DNA of 64,000 nt from Candidatus Amulumruptor caecigallinarius (lineage in GTDB: Bacteria; Bacteroidota; Bacteroidia; Bacteroidales; Muribaculaceae), in the NCBI GenBank assembly GCA_023665605.1, contig JAMPDP010000001.1, positions 319,129 through 383,128 of the forward strand, given 5' to 3'. The translations under genes were made by a program, and so were the position numbers. A model generated the notes under the pieces. That model saw only the letters and a program-made list of their open reading frames with translations, did no database searches and was not told the DNA's origin. Numbering within the stretch: position 1 is the first letter of the stretch; the number at the start of each line of letters is the position of its first letter. This document shows positions 51,789 to 62,040 of the stretch, piece by piece.

Positions 51789-53092
51789 ACCTCACCCCTA
51801 CCCTCCATGTCGGCCTGATGGCCGCCCCTGAAATCGCCGTGACGCTCCACGGCGAGTATGCCGACGCTGCCGGTCGCACCCGCTCCGGCGAGCTCACACT
51901 GAGCCGCGCCGACGTGGGGCTGACGCTCACCCCGCGCCGCCCTGACGCCACATTCACCGTCAGGGGGATGCGCATAGGCATCGGTTACCATTGGGATTCG
52001 CGGCGCGACCTCTCCTTCGAGGGTACCCTCCGGGTGATTACCGAGGGGCACGATGAGATACGTCTGGTGAACGACATCGACGTGGAGCGATACCTGTGCA
52101 GCGTCATCACCTCCGAGATGAGTGCCGATGCCTCCGGGGCTTTGCTGCGCGCCCATGCGGTAATCTCGCGCTCGTGGGTGATGGCGCAGACCCTCCACCG
52201 CGCTGCTGTGCGCCATGACGACGAGCTGATGGGGCTCCGTGAGGATGCCGACGGCGACCCGGAAATAATCCGCTGGTGGGATCGCGAGGACCATGAGGGG
52301 TTTGACGTGTGCGCCGACGACCACTGCCAGCGTTACCAAGGGGTGACTGACGCGCACCGCCCAGAGGTGGAGGCCGCCGTGGCAGACACTGCCGGCCTTG
52401 TGCTCACCGACCCGCAGGGGGCCCTGGTGGATGCGCGCTTCTCGAAATGTTGCGGGGGCGTCACCGAGGAGTTCGGCACCTGCTGGAGTCCCCGTGAGAG
52501 CCATGAGTGCCTGCGGGCCTTCGGCGACAATTCATCCCGGCGGTTGCCACCGCTCGCCACCGAGGCCGAGGTGCGCCAATGGGTCACTTCGCGACCCGCG
52601 GCATTCTGCGCCGAAGCCACTCCGGCCACCATGCGCCAGGTGCTTCGCGACTATGACCAATCCACCCGCGACTTCTACCGTTGGGTGGTGGAGTACAGTG
52701 GCGACCAATTGGCAGCCATCGTCAGCGACCGGTTGCCGGAGGTAGCCATCGGTCGCATCCGCGAGCTTCGCCCGCTGGAGCGCGGGGCGAGTGGCCGCAT
52801 CTCGCGGCTGCGCATCATCGGCAGCGAGGGGAGCGTCACCGTGGGCAAGGAGCTGATGGTGCGACGGGTGCTCTCGCCCACGCACCTTTACAGCTCTGCC
52901 TTCGTGGTGGACCATCTGGAGCCGGATGCCGACCGATACCCCACGCGGTTCGTGCTCCGCGGAGCCGGATGGGGCCACGGCGTAGGTCTCTGCCAGATAG
53001 GCGCCGCCGTGATGGGCGAACGCGGCTACGGCTGGCGCGACATCCTGGAGCACTACTTCCCCGGCAGCTTCCTGAGCTCATGCAACGGCTGA
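51785..53092 (+). CDS. SpoIID/LytB domain protein
   Basis: 435 residues from a GTG at 51785 that overlaps the DUF4922 stop. No signal peptide is evident. The SpoIID region is clear: VERYLCSVITSEMSADASGALLRAHAVISRSW and, at the C-terminus, GAGWGHGVGLCQIGAAVMGERG and ILEHYFPG. SpoIID enzymes are lytic transglycosylases on denuded glycan. In Bacteroidales this relative commonly sits beside DUF4922 and AmpG-like genes, probably in wall recycling. Residue Cys pairs (SKCCGGVTEEFGTCW) occur mid-protein. Overlaps the next gene by 13 bp. Confidence 0.9.
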   Translation: MNLTPTLHVGLMAAPEIAVTLHGEYADAAGRTRSGELTLSRADVGLTLTPRRPDATFTVRGMRIGIGYHWDSRRDLSFEGTLRVITEGHDEIRLVNDIDVERYLCSVITSEMSADASGALLRAHAVISRSWVMAQTLHRAAVRHDDELMGLREDADGDPEIIRWWDREDHEGFDVCADDHCQRYQGVTDAHRPEVEAAVADTAGLVLTDPQGALVDARFSKCCGGVTEEFGTCWSPRESHECLRAFGDNSSRRLPPLATEAEVRQWVTSRPAAFCAEATPATMRQVLRDYDQSTRDFYRWVVEYSGDQLAAIVSDRLPEVAIGRIRELRPLERGASGRISRLRIIGSEGSVTVGKELMVRRVLSPTHLYSSAFVVDHLEPDADRYPTRFVLRGAGWGHGVGLCQIGAAVMGERGYGWRDILEHYFPGSFLSSCNG

Positions 53093-54393
53093 ATCCACGG
53101 CGTAAGCCGCAGCAATCGGCGCAGCGCGGCTCATGGCGCGCCCTCAGTTGGGTGCCGTCACTCTACTTTGCCGAGGGACTCCCCTACGTGGTGGTGATGA
53201 CCGTGGCGGGCATCATGTACAAGTGCCTGGAGGTGAGCAACACCGAGATTGCCCTCTACACAGCCTGGCTCTACCTGCCATGGGTGGTGAAGCCGCTGTG
53301 GAGTCCCTTTGTGGACATCTTCGGCACCAAGCGCCGCTGGATTCTGTGGATGGAATGGGGCCTGGCGGCATCGCTCGCCGGCGTGGGACTTACCATACCC
53401 CTGCCGGGCTTCTTGGCATGGACACTTACGATGTTTTGGCTGATGGCGTTCATCAGCGCCACACACGACATTGCCGCCGACGGCTTCTATATGCTCGGGC
53501 TCCCCGAGCGTGAGCAGGCGGCGCTTGTGGGGGTGCGCACGCTCTTTTACCGTCTGGCCATGATTGCCGGACAGGGGGGCGTGGTAGTGATTGCCGGCTA
53601 TGTGGCGCGGGTGCGACCCATGGCCCAGGCGTGGCAGTGGGCAATGGCGGCGCTGGCCACCCTGTTTGTGTTGCTCGCTCTGTGGCACTCCTTTGCCCTC
53701 CCCCGCCCCGGCTCTGACCGGCGCGAGGAGGCTGCCGGCGAGCGGCTCACTGTGCGCACGGTGCTCCGCGAGTTCTGGGCTACCGTCACCTCGTTCTTCG
53801 CCAAGCCGGGCATCGGTGTGGCCCTGCTCTTCATGCTCCTATACCGCTTCCCCGAGGCGCAGCTGGTGAAGCTCATAGGCCCGTTTCTGCTCGACAGCCA
53901 CGCCGCGGGAGGCTTGCAGCTCCCTACCGAGCAGGTGGGTATGGCCTACGGCACTTTCGGCATCGCGGCCCTGATAGTCGGCGGCATCGTCGGCGGCCTT
54001 ATTGTGGCCGCCAAGGGGCTGCGGCGCTGCATGATGCCTATGGCCCTGGCTATGTCGCTCACGTGCGCCACATTCGTGTACCTGAGCTACACGCCCGCCT
54101 CGCCACTATGGGTGGTGTATCTGTGCGTGGCCCTCGAACAGCTCGGCTACGGCTTCGGCACCACTGCCTATACCCTTTATCTGATCAACTTCTCGCACGG
54201 CGCGCGGAGCACTTCGCATTACGCCATCTGCACCGGCCTTATGGCTCTGGGTATGATGCTCCCCGGCATGGCCGCCGGCTGGCTCCAGGAGCTGCTCGGC
54301 TATCAAGCCTTCTTCATTTACACCCTCGGAGCCTGCGCCATCACCCTCGCAGTAACCGCCGCCGCCCGCCGCCCCCTCCGCTCGCTCCGCTGA
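53080..54393 (+). CDS. AmpG-like MFS muropeptide transporter
   Basis: 437 residues from the ATG at 53080. About 12 membrane helices; SLYFAEGLPYVVVMTVAGIMYKCL and PWVVKPLWSPFVDIFGTKR are typical of AmpG/PAT-family permeases that import anhydro-muropeptides. ISATHDIAADGFYM and LEQLGYGFGTTAYTLYL are further family blocks. Last gene of the overlapping kinase-GT2-DUF4922-SpoIID run, completing a salvage module. No ampC or ampR nearby. Confidence 0.9.
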   Translation: MQRLNPRRKPQQSAQRGSWRALSWVPSLYFAEGLPYVVVMTVAGIMYKCLEVSNTEIALYTAWLYLPWVVKPLWSPFVDIFGTKRRWILWMEWGLAASLAGVGLTIPLPGFLAWTLTMFWLMAFISATHDIAADGFYMLGLPEREQAALVGVRTLFYRLAMIAGQGGVVVIAGYVARVRPMAQAWQWAMAALATLFVLLALWHSFALPRPGSDRREEAAGERLTVRTVLREFWATVTSFFAKPGIGVALLFMLLYRFPEAQLVKLIGPFLLDSHAAGGLQLPTEQVGMAYGTFGIAALIVGGIVGGLIVAAKGLRRCMMPMALAMSLTCATFVYLSYTPASPLWVVYLCVALEQLGYGFGTTAYTLYLINFSHGARSTSHYAICTGLMALGMMLPGMAAGWLQELLGYQAFFIYTLGACAITLAVTAAARRPLRSLR

Positions 54394-54437
54394 GTCCAAA
54401 ATAAGGCCTCGAAGCACGGAAGCCATACCCCACCAAT

Positions 54438-54645
54438 AAAAATCCGCGTCCCATCCGCTGAAATCCGCGCCCAAAGGCGGAGCGAAGCGACGCCGACCCG
54501 CGATGCCGAAATCCGCACGCACGTAATGGTCACCCGTAGTAGCCACCCATCGGCAAAAGGGATATGCGGCATCGCGGGTCGGCGACGCGCTCTCGCGCTA
54601 CGCCTGCCAACGCGGATTTCGACGGATGCGACGCGGATTTTTTTT
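54438..54645 (+). repeat. Large imperfect palindrome, copy 1
   Basis: Begins AAAAATCCGCGTCCCATCCG and ends with the reverse-complement-like GACGGATGCGACGCGGATTT. An inner pair (CCGACCCGCGATGCC / GGCATCGCGGGTCGG) is exact. Same orientation as the array at 62.5-63.9 kb. Confidence 0.9.
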
Positions 54646-54716
54646 GTTTTATGGAGGGGACAGCCGGGGGGGTAGCAGCGAGCGGGACTCAGGCGGGGCA
54701 ACGTGACAAGGCAAAG

Positions 54717-54849
54717 AAAAATCCGCGTCCCATCCGCCCCTATCCGCGCCCCAAGGCGGAGCGATGCGACGCCGACCCCGCGATGCCGCATATCCCTCGT
54801 CATCCAATCTAAGCGAACGTATGGATAAGGATAAAGGCATCGCGGGGTG
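54717..54849 (+). repeat. Large imperfect palindrome, copy 2, truncated
   Basis: Left arm and core are intact, but the right arm stops after GGCATCGCGGGG; about 70 bp are missing. It sits 126 bp before the end of the giant gene. Confidence 0.8.
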
Positions 54850-54865
54850 GAGCGGCAAACAAGTT

Positions 54866-54897
54866 GAAGGGGCCGCGTCTCACGACGTGGCCCCTTC
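54866..54897 (-). terminator. Terminator of the giant secreted-protein gene
   Basis: GAAGGGGCC and GGCCCCTTC (54866-54874, 54889-54897) are exact inverted arms with CGT/ACG continuing inward. It lies 78 bp past the stop codon on the minus strand. Confidence 0.6.
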
Positions 54898-54975
54898 GTT
54901 GTAACTATTTACTTTCTTTATTAAAGAAATCTGCTATTAATTAGTTACATAGTTATCAGGTGAACTTTCTTGTGA

Positions 54976-57900
54976 TTACTTAAGCAGTTTCATCGAGCCG
55001 ACGCCCTCGGCAGTCACCACATACCAGCCCTCGGCGAGTCCCGCGAGGCTGAGAGTGAATGACTCGGCACCCTTGCCGTCAGCAGCCTTGACAGCGCGGC
55101 CGTCAACGGTGGTGACGTTCACAGTGCCTACACCTGCCGGGCTGATGGCGGTGAGCGTCTGCGCCTCACGCGAGTAGCGGAAGTAGCAGCCGTTGGCACC
55201 GGCCTGGTCGGCACCTACGCTCTCGATAGCCGTCACGATGTCGTTAGCGTCATCGTTAGCACCGTCGAAGGCGATGAGGCCGGTAGAGGTCGCCATTACG
55301 TTTGTCACCTTGTCAACATCGATGTTGGCAGCGGTGCGACGCTTGGCCACCTTGCCACCCTCAACATATGTAGCAGCATCATCGCCGAGAGTAGCGTCAG
55401 CGGGAGTGTTGAGCACGGGGTACTCATAAGTGAACGAGTAAGCCACAGGAGTGTAATACTTCGGGGCGATGCGGATCCAGCGGAGCTTATCCTTGAAGGG
55501 GAGCTTCTCGAACTTGCCGCTCGTGAAGCCCTGCTCGGTGACATCGCAGTCGTTCCACTGAGCGGTGACATCGCTGGAGTGTCCATACCAGCTCTCATGG
55601 TTCACATGGTTGACTTTGAGCATCACGCGGCCGGTAGCAGAAGTCATGGGATTCTCCGCCGGGTCAGCATTGAACGCCTTCAGGTAGATGTCGCGGCCAA
55701 ACTCCTTGGAGTCCTTGCCCTCGACAATCTGGGCATCGATCAGAGGAAGACCTGTGCCCGAGGCAATGTAGCCGTTGATTTCAGCGAGAACTGCGTTGGC
55801 ATCGGCAGCAGTGTTGAAAGGAGCGTCCTTAGCAAGAGCTGTTACCGAGACATTCTCAGTGCCCTCGTTGGCAGCGGTCTTGGCGAAGGCCTGCACGAAC
55901 CAGTCGCGGGAGAAGTATTCGCCACCCTTCCAGCCCTGGCGGAAGTGATGGTTGCGCGAGCCATAGTAGCCCTGCGAACCGTCGGCCTTGTTATACTCGC
56001 CTCCGCCCATGCTGCCATAGGGGTCAATCTGCAGAATGTGGTTGTCAGCATCGTCATCCACATTAGGATAGGTTTTGCCATCATCAGTGAGGCACCCTGC
56101 CCAGAAGGAGAATACCGAGTGGTTGAAGTCAGCCGGATTGCTGATCACCGTGGTTACGCCACTGTTGTAGCCGTCGCTGCGTTGGGCAGGATAGGTGCTG
56201 GTGGGAGTATTGTAACGGAAAGTCTTGCCGGTGCGCTCCACAAAGTTGGGATGCATGTCAGGAGCCATATGCTGCTCCTTGGTGAGGGCACTGTGGAGCT
56301 TCCAGAAGTCAGCCGAAGTCTTCACGCCGTAGCCGGGAGCCTTCTCATGAACACCCGTCTTCGCATCTTCGCTATAAAAATGCTTGGCGGGGTTGAATAT
56401 CGAGTTCGCGTGATGGCTGATCTTCTGGTCAGCGGCATCGAAGCGATACACAGTTCCTGCCGCGGGAGCAGTCACTTCGGCGGCGATTAGAGCATCCTCC
56501 ACCTGGTTGTTTACACCACCCCACTTCTCCTGCCAGTTGGCCATGAGGCGGATGTAGTCGTTGGCATAGTCGCTGCCGCCACCCGTATTATACTCGCTCG
56601 AAGGAACAATCTCGCTCATGCCCTGAACGTTGGACTGCTTGTCGCTCAGGCCCTGGCGGGGAGCGGTGAGCTTGAGGTTGTCGGCCTTGACATCGCCGGC
56701 GAGGGCATCCACAGCTGCGGAGCCGCCGATGGCGCGCACATAGGTGAGCTTGGTGTCGAAGTTGTAGACCTGAGCATCCTCGGGGGTGCCGTCAGCCTTG
56801 GCATAGTACGGGAGGTTCTTGGCAGCAGCGTCAAGGTTGATGTTGCCGCCCGTCTGATCGGCGCGGCTCACGGTGAACTTGCGCGTGTTGCCGGCCTTGT
56901 CAGAGTAGTCCACGTCAAACTGCAGCGTGTAAGCCTTCTGCGTCTCCGTGGCCAGCGTAGCGGCAACGTCAGTGTTGTCCGGGTCGCGCAGCTCAAACGA
57001 TCCCTCAGGAATCTCCACCGAGGTATAGCCGTCATAGCCCGACTCATCCCAGTTAGCCTTGAAGGAAGCCTCACCGACGTAGCGCGCCCTCGGGGCCTTT
57101 ATGGTCACATTAGCAGTAGCCGTCTTTGAAGTGCTACCGGAGAATGTAGATACTATCGTGTATGTGAGAGTTTCACCGGGGAGAGTGTTCTTCACCTTGA
57201 AGGTGGGGAGCGTGGTGAGATTCTCGTTGAAGTAGCCTGCCGGAGCATTGAACGTCCATGCGTTACCGGACTTCGTGAAGTTGCCGCCGGCGGTCACATT
57301 AGTTTCATCAGAGCCATCAATAACCACAAGCTCCTGATTGTCAGCTACGGGGATGGTGAGTGTAGCAGTGGCCTTGGAATACTGATAGTTGCCGTCATCA
57401 TCCGGGTTCTGCTCAATGAAATTAGTAACCTCACTGCTGACAATCACGTCAAGAGTGTACTCAACGGGGGTCTTGTCAGTGTGGATATCCTGTGCGGCGG
57501 TAATCTTCGGGGCACCCATCACGGGGAGGATGCGTATCACGCGTGAGTCAGTGGTAATGGTGCGCTCACCCTCCTCATCGCTGTCGAAAGTAGTGGTGAT
57601 GGAAGCGCGGTAGTACCCGGGCAGGAGATCATCCTCATCGTGAGTGGTGGTGGGGACAATCTTGACATCTGTCAGATCTTTATACTCTTCATACCACACA
57701 TCAGCGCCGGTTCGGTTGCCATCCTCGTCACAGGGGTAGAGGTATACCTTATAGAGGGTAATCAGCTCATCGCCCGAACCGTCCTTATTGATGGCGTAGG
57801 AAACCATGCCGTTTTCGGGACCGGTCTTGTCGAGCGTAATCTCCTGCTTGTTGCCGGTGAATGAAAACTCTATCCACGAGTAGTTGCGGCCTGAGTTGGT

Positions 57901-60900
57901 GTAACGGTCCTTGTACTGCTTCGCGTCATCGTTGACATAATGGTAATCGTCTTTGCTCTCAAAGTCATCCGTCTCAAGCGCATAGTAGAACGTTGCTGTG
58001 GAAACGTATGTGCGATCCGAGAACGCTACATAGCAACCTGCGGTGTTGTCCTCGTTGTCGAAGTCTTTGGAATCACCGCTTGTCTTAACGGCAACGCCAC
58101 GTGCGGTGCCGTCAAACGCAGCAGCATACTGCTTCGGGCCGGCCCCGGAGAGAGGCACGGCGAGTTTTGAGACAGCCGGAGTTGAATTATATGCCTCAGA
58201 ACCACCGGATGAGGCTCCAAAACCCCAGTTGGTGTGCATAGACAGACCATTCCATGTAGCACCATACTTGGAGCCACCATGACCTGAGAACACCTTGAAC
58301 TTGCCGAGGAGCGGCAGGTTGTGGATGGTGTATTTGGCTACCTTGAACGTCTTGGTTTTCTGGTCAACGCCGTTTGACTCGCCATACTTGAGCGACACTT
58401 CATCCGTGCCCTCATACTTGAATCGGGCATCAGAGGAGGTGAGCTGGAAAGCCTGGGTGCCGGATACGCCGCTGAAATAGATGGGATATACAGGCGGCTG
58501 TCGTGTGGAGTAGATAGCCTTACCGGCTTTCAGGGAGTTGTTGGCGTCGTTGGTATCGGCATACATCTTCTGGTTATCCTCGCCATCGCTGCGGTAATAG
58601 AGAGTGGTTGTACCCGAACCCTTGGCGGCGTTGCTCAGCACATCGGAGCCATACTTCATCGGCTGGCCGTTGGCGTTGTGATATATGAAGCCGTTGGTGT
58701 AGCCGGTGTTGTTGTCAGCCGAGTTGTTGGAGTCGCCGTCTGACTTTATCTTGGCTATGAAGTCAAGGCCGTGGAAGTTCGGGTCGTTGGCAATCTGCTC
58801 ATCACCCATGGTGGTTGCCATGAGGCTGCCCATGAGCGACACGTAGGGCATGCCCGGATGGGGAGCCACATTGAGCGTGGAGGGCTTGGTCATGTCCGCC
58901 GAAAGGTAGATGTCGGTCTGCGATGCGGTGACACCCGAGGGAGCTCCTGTGGTGAGGTTCGACCCGTCCCACACATATGTGGTGTTCATATCCACAGTCT
59001 GATCCTTAGACTGGTTGTTCCAATTGCCGACACCGCTGGGGCAGAAGATTGCGGTAGTGTAGCCGGCAGCTTGGTCGGCGGCTGTCACTTTATAGTAATA
59101 GTAGCCACCATCCGCTTTTATCATCTGAGCTGTACCGTTATTTGTACCGTCGCCCTTGAAAAGATGCAAGCCGGGAGCCGTAGACGATGTGGTCTTATAG
59201 TAGATTACGGGGCGCCCGTCGTTCTCAATCGCGCCGGACGTGCGGGTAATCTTCAGGTTGGCCATGGTGAAGCCGATGTTCCAGAAGAAGCCTCGAGTAG
59301 CGTTGGGAGCCATTCCTGCTCGTAGGGTGTAGGCCTGCTCTGCGGCTTTGCCGGATGCGGGAATACCCATAGCCTGCGATGTCAATGCCTGTCCACCGCC
59401 GCCGAAAGCCCAGTCGGTAACGGTATAGCTTGCCGAGCTGCCGCTGCCCGAGCGGGTAATCTCACGAACGGTGAACTGACCGGCGGGAATTACCATGAAG
59501 TTGTCGAGCGTCCATGTGCCTTCATCCTTCTGCACAAACTCCCATTCGGGTGACACGCGCGAGTCGTTCTGCTCGCGGGAGAGGTAGAAGAAGCGCGAGG
59601 TCTTGTTGCGCCAGTCGGCATTGTTGTTGAGCGTCCAACCGGCCACAGTCACCTCCTCGTTGAGGGGTCGCCATGAATAGGTCACCTTGGTGAAGTCGCC
59701 GTTGATTTTCAACGTCCAATAGCCGATTTTGGGCACGTCGAAATTAGACTCAGATGAGGACAGGTCTGCTGTCGTCTCCTTGTCGGCTACTGCGGTAAGT
59801 GTGGCTGTCTTGGTGCCGTAAGTCGTGCCGCCGGAGGTATATGAATTAAAGTTATTCCAGGAGCTGACATCAGGCGAGTTTGAAATCTTGAAAGAATTTG
59901 TGCTCCCTGAGGTGGTCATCGTCAGCGTAAGGACATATGCATTCTCCTTGGCGTTCCAGTTGATGGGAAGCGCGTTGGGCACATCGTTATTGTCACCCTT
60001 ATTCCAACCCGTAGCGTAAGAAACGTAGTATATCGGCTTCTTGTCGGCGGGGTTGGTCCATGTGGCGGTGGCATCGTCAGAGGTGCCTACGCCCGACACC
60101 AGCAGGTGAGCCCTGAGGGTGGTAGTGGCATCAACGGTGATAGTGGCAGGGCTTGTCTCGAAGCTCTCACTTATCTTGCCGTCGGTAGAAGTGCACACAA
60201 GTGTACCCTTGGAATAGTTATTGGTGATGGTGAACACGCCCTTGCCATCCACCGTGGCCACCTCAATGGTCGGTACCGGGAGGGTGAAGGCGATAGCGGA
60301 GGTGTGGTTGTGCTCTTGGCCGGCACCGTCATCGTTGATGGCTACCGCGCGGATACCGTTGGGGAAGCCTGCCTCGGGAACTTCAACAGTGAGGGGGCTC
60401 TTGCCGCAGCCGACGTATTCGGATGCTGAGGGCGTGGTGGTGCCGTCAGTGGTATAGTAGATGATAGCGTCGGGATCGTCTACCGTGAGGGTAAACTTAT
60501 TGCCAACCACCTCCGACATCACGGGCTCTCCGGGCGCGTGCGGGGTGTAAGAGTAGATGTAAGTATTGGTCTTGTCGGACTCTTTGCCGTTCTTCACGGC
60601 CATGGCCTGCACTTGGAGGGTCTCGCCGCGCTGAATGACGATGGGCGCGGTGTAAACCGGGCTGTCCGCGTCAACGTCCGAGCCATCGGTGGTGTAGTGG
60701 ATCACAGCCCCCTCGGTAGCGCAGGAAATCGTCACTGTGTTGGAGCCCTCAGGGTGAGTGATAACCGGCGTAGCGGGCCTACCCTCTTGCCATGTATAGG
60801 TAATCTGCTGATTATTGAGATCAAGAGAGAATGTCCAATGACCGGCCTTCATCGGCTTGAAGTCCTGAGCATACACATTCAGTGAAACTCCATGATTGCC

Positions 60901-62040
60901 ATCAGAGTTAAATGTATACGCTGAGTTTGAACCTGATGAAATACCTTTATGATCAAAGTCATTGTTGTCAAGAGCAAGTTTAAACCAAGCATTGCCGTTA
61001 GCATCACTGTCAAGCACATCAAACTCAAAAGAGAAGATGTTACTGCCGGTAGATGTGGGAGCTATGGTCTTTACCTCGCTGAAATTACTACCCTTTATGT
61101 AGACATAGTCATATACATCAGGAGCAGCAGGAACTACGGCAACCTTCAGTTTATCACCATCCGGCTTAATCCGGATTTCATACTCTGTATCAGTTGTGAG
61201 TCCTGTAACGGTCATCTGCTTGTTACCATCCTTATCATTATAGCCCGGATTCTTGTAAAGAACACTATTAAATGAACTTGACCAAGTGAGGGATGATTGA
61301 GAGGTGGATGCAGTTAAATTACCCCCACTTCCGACGATGAACGTAGCCGAGCCGAAAGAGAAGGCCAAATAAATGGTAGTGCTACTGCCTGAATTTACAA
61401 CAGCACGGAATTCATTCGCCGTTGCATCCCAGGGAGCATAAACGCCATTAGCGGGCTCCTTCCAATTGTCGAAAACGTTGGAACTCCCATTTACAAGAAA
61501 TCCATAGCCAAGGACTTTCAGCGATGAAAGGCTTGACCACTCAGGATATTCAATAACACAGACATCAGGCTTACTATCATTCGCCTTAATACGGACTTGG
61601 TAAGTCATACCTACGACGAGATTCTTAAGTTCCAGCTGTTTGCCTGTATCGGGGGCAGTCCAGTTACTGTTCGCGACCCAAATTGGGGAATCAAAACTTC
61701 CTGTCCATGTAGGATTAGTGGTTCCAACAGCGTTGACTGAATATGAACTATTCGCTGGACCGACAGTATTGGACTGGTCCATTACAAAACCGAGCTTTAC
61801 GGTATTAGAGGTTGCCTTAAATACACCTCTATACTGGGAGACGGAGGAAACCCAAGTTGCATGCAATGCTTTGCTCGGCTCTTTATAGCCGCCAACCGTT
61901 GTTCCGTCAACCGCAGTGAAGCCCTCGCCGGTAATACCGACATATGTCGGATCACTACCGTTCAGGCTCCAGGCCAAGGCCGAGAGGGGAACGCATAACA
62001 TAGCAACCATCATTGTGAAGAATGTGAGAAGTTTCTTCAT
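54976..62040 (-). CDS. Giant secreted modular protein (2354 aa), function unknown
   Basis: Signal peptide MKKLLTFFTMMVAMLCVPLSALA, then a chain of beta-sandwich modules. Around residues 420-545 two chitobiase C-terminal-like (CHB_HEX_C/Fn3-type) repeats are visible: GAVIHYTTDGSDVDADSPVYTAPI and AIIYYTTDGTTTPSAS. Several related Trp/Tyr-rich modules (YIKGSNFSEV..., YYVSYATGWNKGD) resemble carbohydrate-binding folds. The last 70 residues (VTTVDGRAVK...LAGLAEGWYVVTAEG) look like a Bacteroidota secretion/anchor tail. No catalytic motif seen; adhesin or glycan-binding scaffold is a guess. Codon use looks normal for the window. Flanked by palindromic repeats on both sides. Confidence 0.85.
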   Translation of the reverse strand: MKKLLTFFTMMVAMLCVPLSALAWSLNGSDPTYVGITGEGFTAVDGTTVGGYKEPSKALHATWVSSVSQYRGVFKATSNTVKLGFVMDQSNTVGPANSSYSVNAVGTTNPTWTGSFDSPIWVANSNWTAPDTGKQLELKNLVVGMTYQVRIKANDSKPDVCVIEYPEWSSLSSLKVLGYGFLVNGSSNVFDNWKEPANGVYAPWDATANEFRAVVNSGSSTTIYLAFSFGSATFIVGSGGNLTASTSQSSLTWSSSFNSVLYKNPGYNDKDGNKQMTVTGLTTDTEYEIRIKPDGDKLKVAVVPAAPDVYDYVYIKGSNFSEVKTIAPTSTGSNIFSFEFDVLDSDANGNAWFKLALDNNDFDHKGISSGSNSAYTFNSDGNHGVSLNVYAQDFKPMKAGHWTFSLDLNNQQITYTWQEGRPATPVITHPEGSNTVTISCATEGAVIHYTTDGSDVDADSPVYTAPIVIQRGETLQVQAMAVKNGKESDKTNTYIYSYTPHAPGEPVMSEVVGNKFTLTVDDPDAIIYYTTDGTTTPSASEYVGCGKSPLTVEVPEAGFPNGIRAVAINDDGAGQEHNHTSAIAFTLPVPTIEVATVDGKGVFTITNNYSKGTLVCTSTDGKISESFETSPATITVDATTTLRAHLLVSGVGTSDDATATWTNPADKKPIYYVSYATGWNKGDNNDVPNALPINWNAKENAYVLTLTMTTSGSTNSFKISNSPDVSSWNNFNSYTSGGTTYGTKTATLTAVADKETTADLSSSESNFDVPKIGYWTLKINGDFTKVTYSWRPLNEEVTVAGWTLNNNADWRNKTSRFFYLSREQNDSRVSPEWEFVQKDEGTWTLDNFMVIPAGQFTVREITRSGSGSSASYTVTDWAFGGGGQALTSQAMGIPASGKAAEQAYTLRAGMAPNATRGFFWNIGFTMANLKITRTSGAIENDGRPVIYYKTTSSTAPGLHLFKGDGTNNGTAQMIKADGGYYYYKVTAADQAAGYTTAIFCPSGVGNWNNQSKDQTVDMNTTYVWDGSNLTTGAPSGVTASQTDIYLSADMTKPSTLNVAPHPGMPYVSLMGSLMATTMGDEQIANDPNFHGLDFIAKIKSDGDSNNSADNNTGYTNGFIYHNANGQPMKYGSDVLSNAAKGSGTTTLYYRSDGEDNQKMYADTNDANNSLKAGKAIYSTRQPPVYPIYFSGVSGTQAFQLTSSDARFKYEGTDEVSLKYGESNGVDQKTKTFKVAKYTIHNLPLLGKFKVFSGHGGSKYGATWNGLSMHTNWGFGASSGGSEAYNSTPAVSKLAVPLSGAGPKQYAAAFDGTARGVAVKTSGDSKDFDNEDNTAGCYVAFSDRTYVSTATFYYALETDDFESKDDYHYVNDDAKQYKDRYTNSGRNYSWIEFSFTGNKQEITLDKTGPENGMVSYAINKDGSGDELITLYKVYLYPCDEDGNRTGADVWYEEYKDLTDVKIVPTTTHDEDDLLPGYYRASITTTFDSDEEGERTITTDSRVIRILPVMGAPKITAAQDIHTDKTPVEYTLDVIVSSEVTNFIEQNPDDDGNYQYSKATATLTIPVADNQELVVIDGSDETNVTAGGNFTKSGNAWTFNAPAGYFNENLTTLPTFKVKNTLPGETLTYTIVSTFSGSTSKTATANVTIKAPRARYVGEASFKANWDESGYDGYTSVEIPEGSFELRDPDNTDVAATLATETQKAYTLQFDVDYSDKAGNTRKFTVSRADQTGGNINLDAAAKNLPYYAKADGTPEDAQVYNFDTKLTYVRAIGGSAAVDALAGDVKADNLKLTAPRQGLSDKQSNVQGMSEIVPSSEYNTGGGSDYANDYIRLMANWQEKWGGVNNQVEDALIAAEVTAPAAGTVYRFDAADQKISHHANSIFNPAKHFYSEDAKTGVHEKAPGYGVKTSADFWKLHSALTKEQHMAPDMHPNFVERTGKTFRYNTPTSTYPAQRSDGYNSGVTTVISNPADFNHSVFSFWAGCLTDDGKTYPNVDDDADNHILQIDPYGSMGGGEYNKADGSQGYYGSRNHHFRQGWKGGEYFSRDWFVQAFAKTAANEGTENVSVTALAKDAPFNTAADANAVLAEINGYIASGTGLPLIDAQIVEGKDSKEFGRDIYLKAFNADPAENPMTSATGRVMLKVNHVNHESWYGHSSDVTAQWNDCDVTEQGFTSGKFEKLPFKDKLRWIRIAPKYYTPVAYSFTYEYPVLNTPADATLGDDAATYVEGGKVAKRRTAANIDVDKVTNVMATSTGLIAFDGANDDANDIVTAIESVGADQAGANGCYFRYSREAQTLTAISPAGVGTVNVTTVDGRAVKAADGKGAESFTLSLAGLAEGWYVVTAEGVGSMKLLK

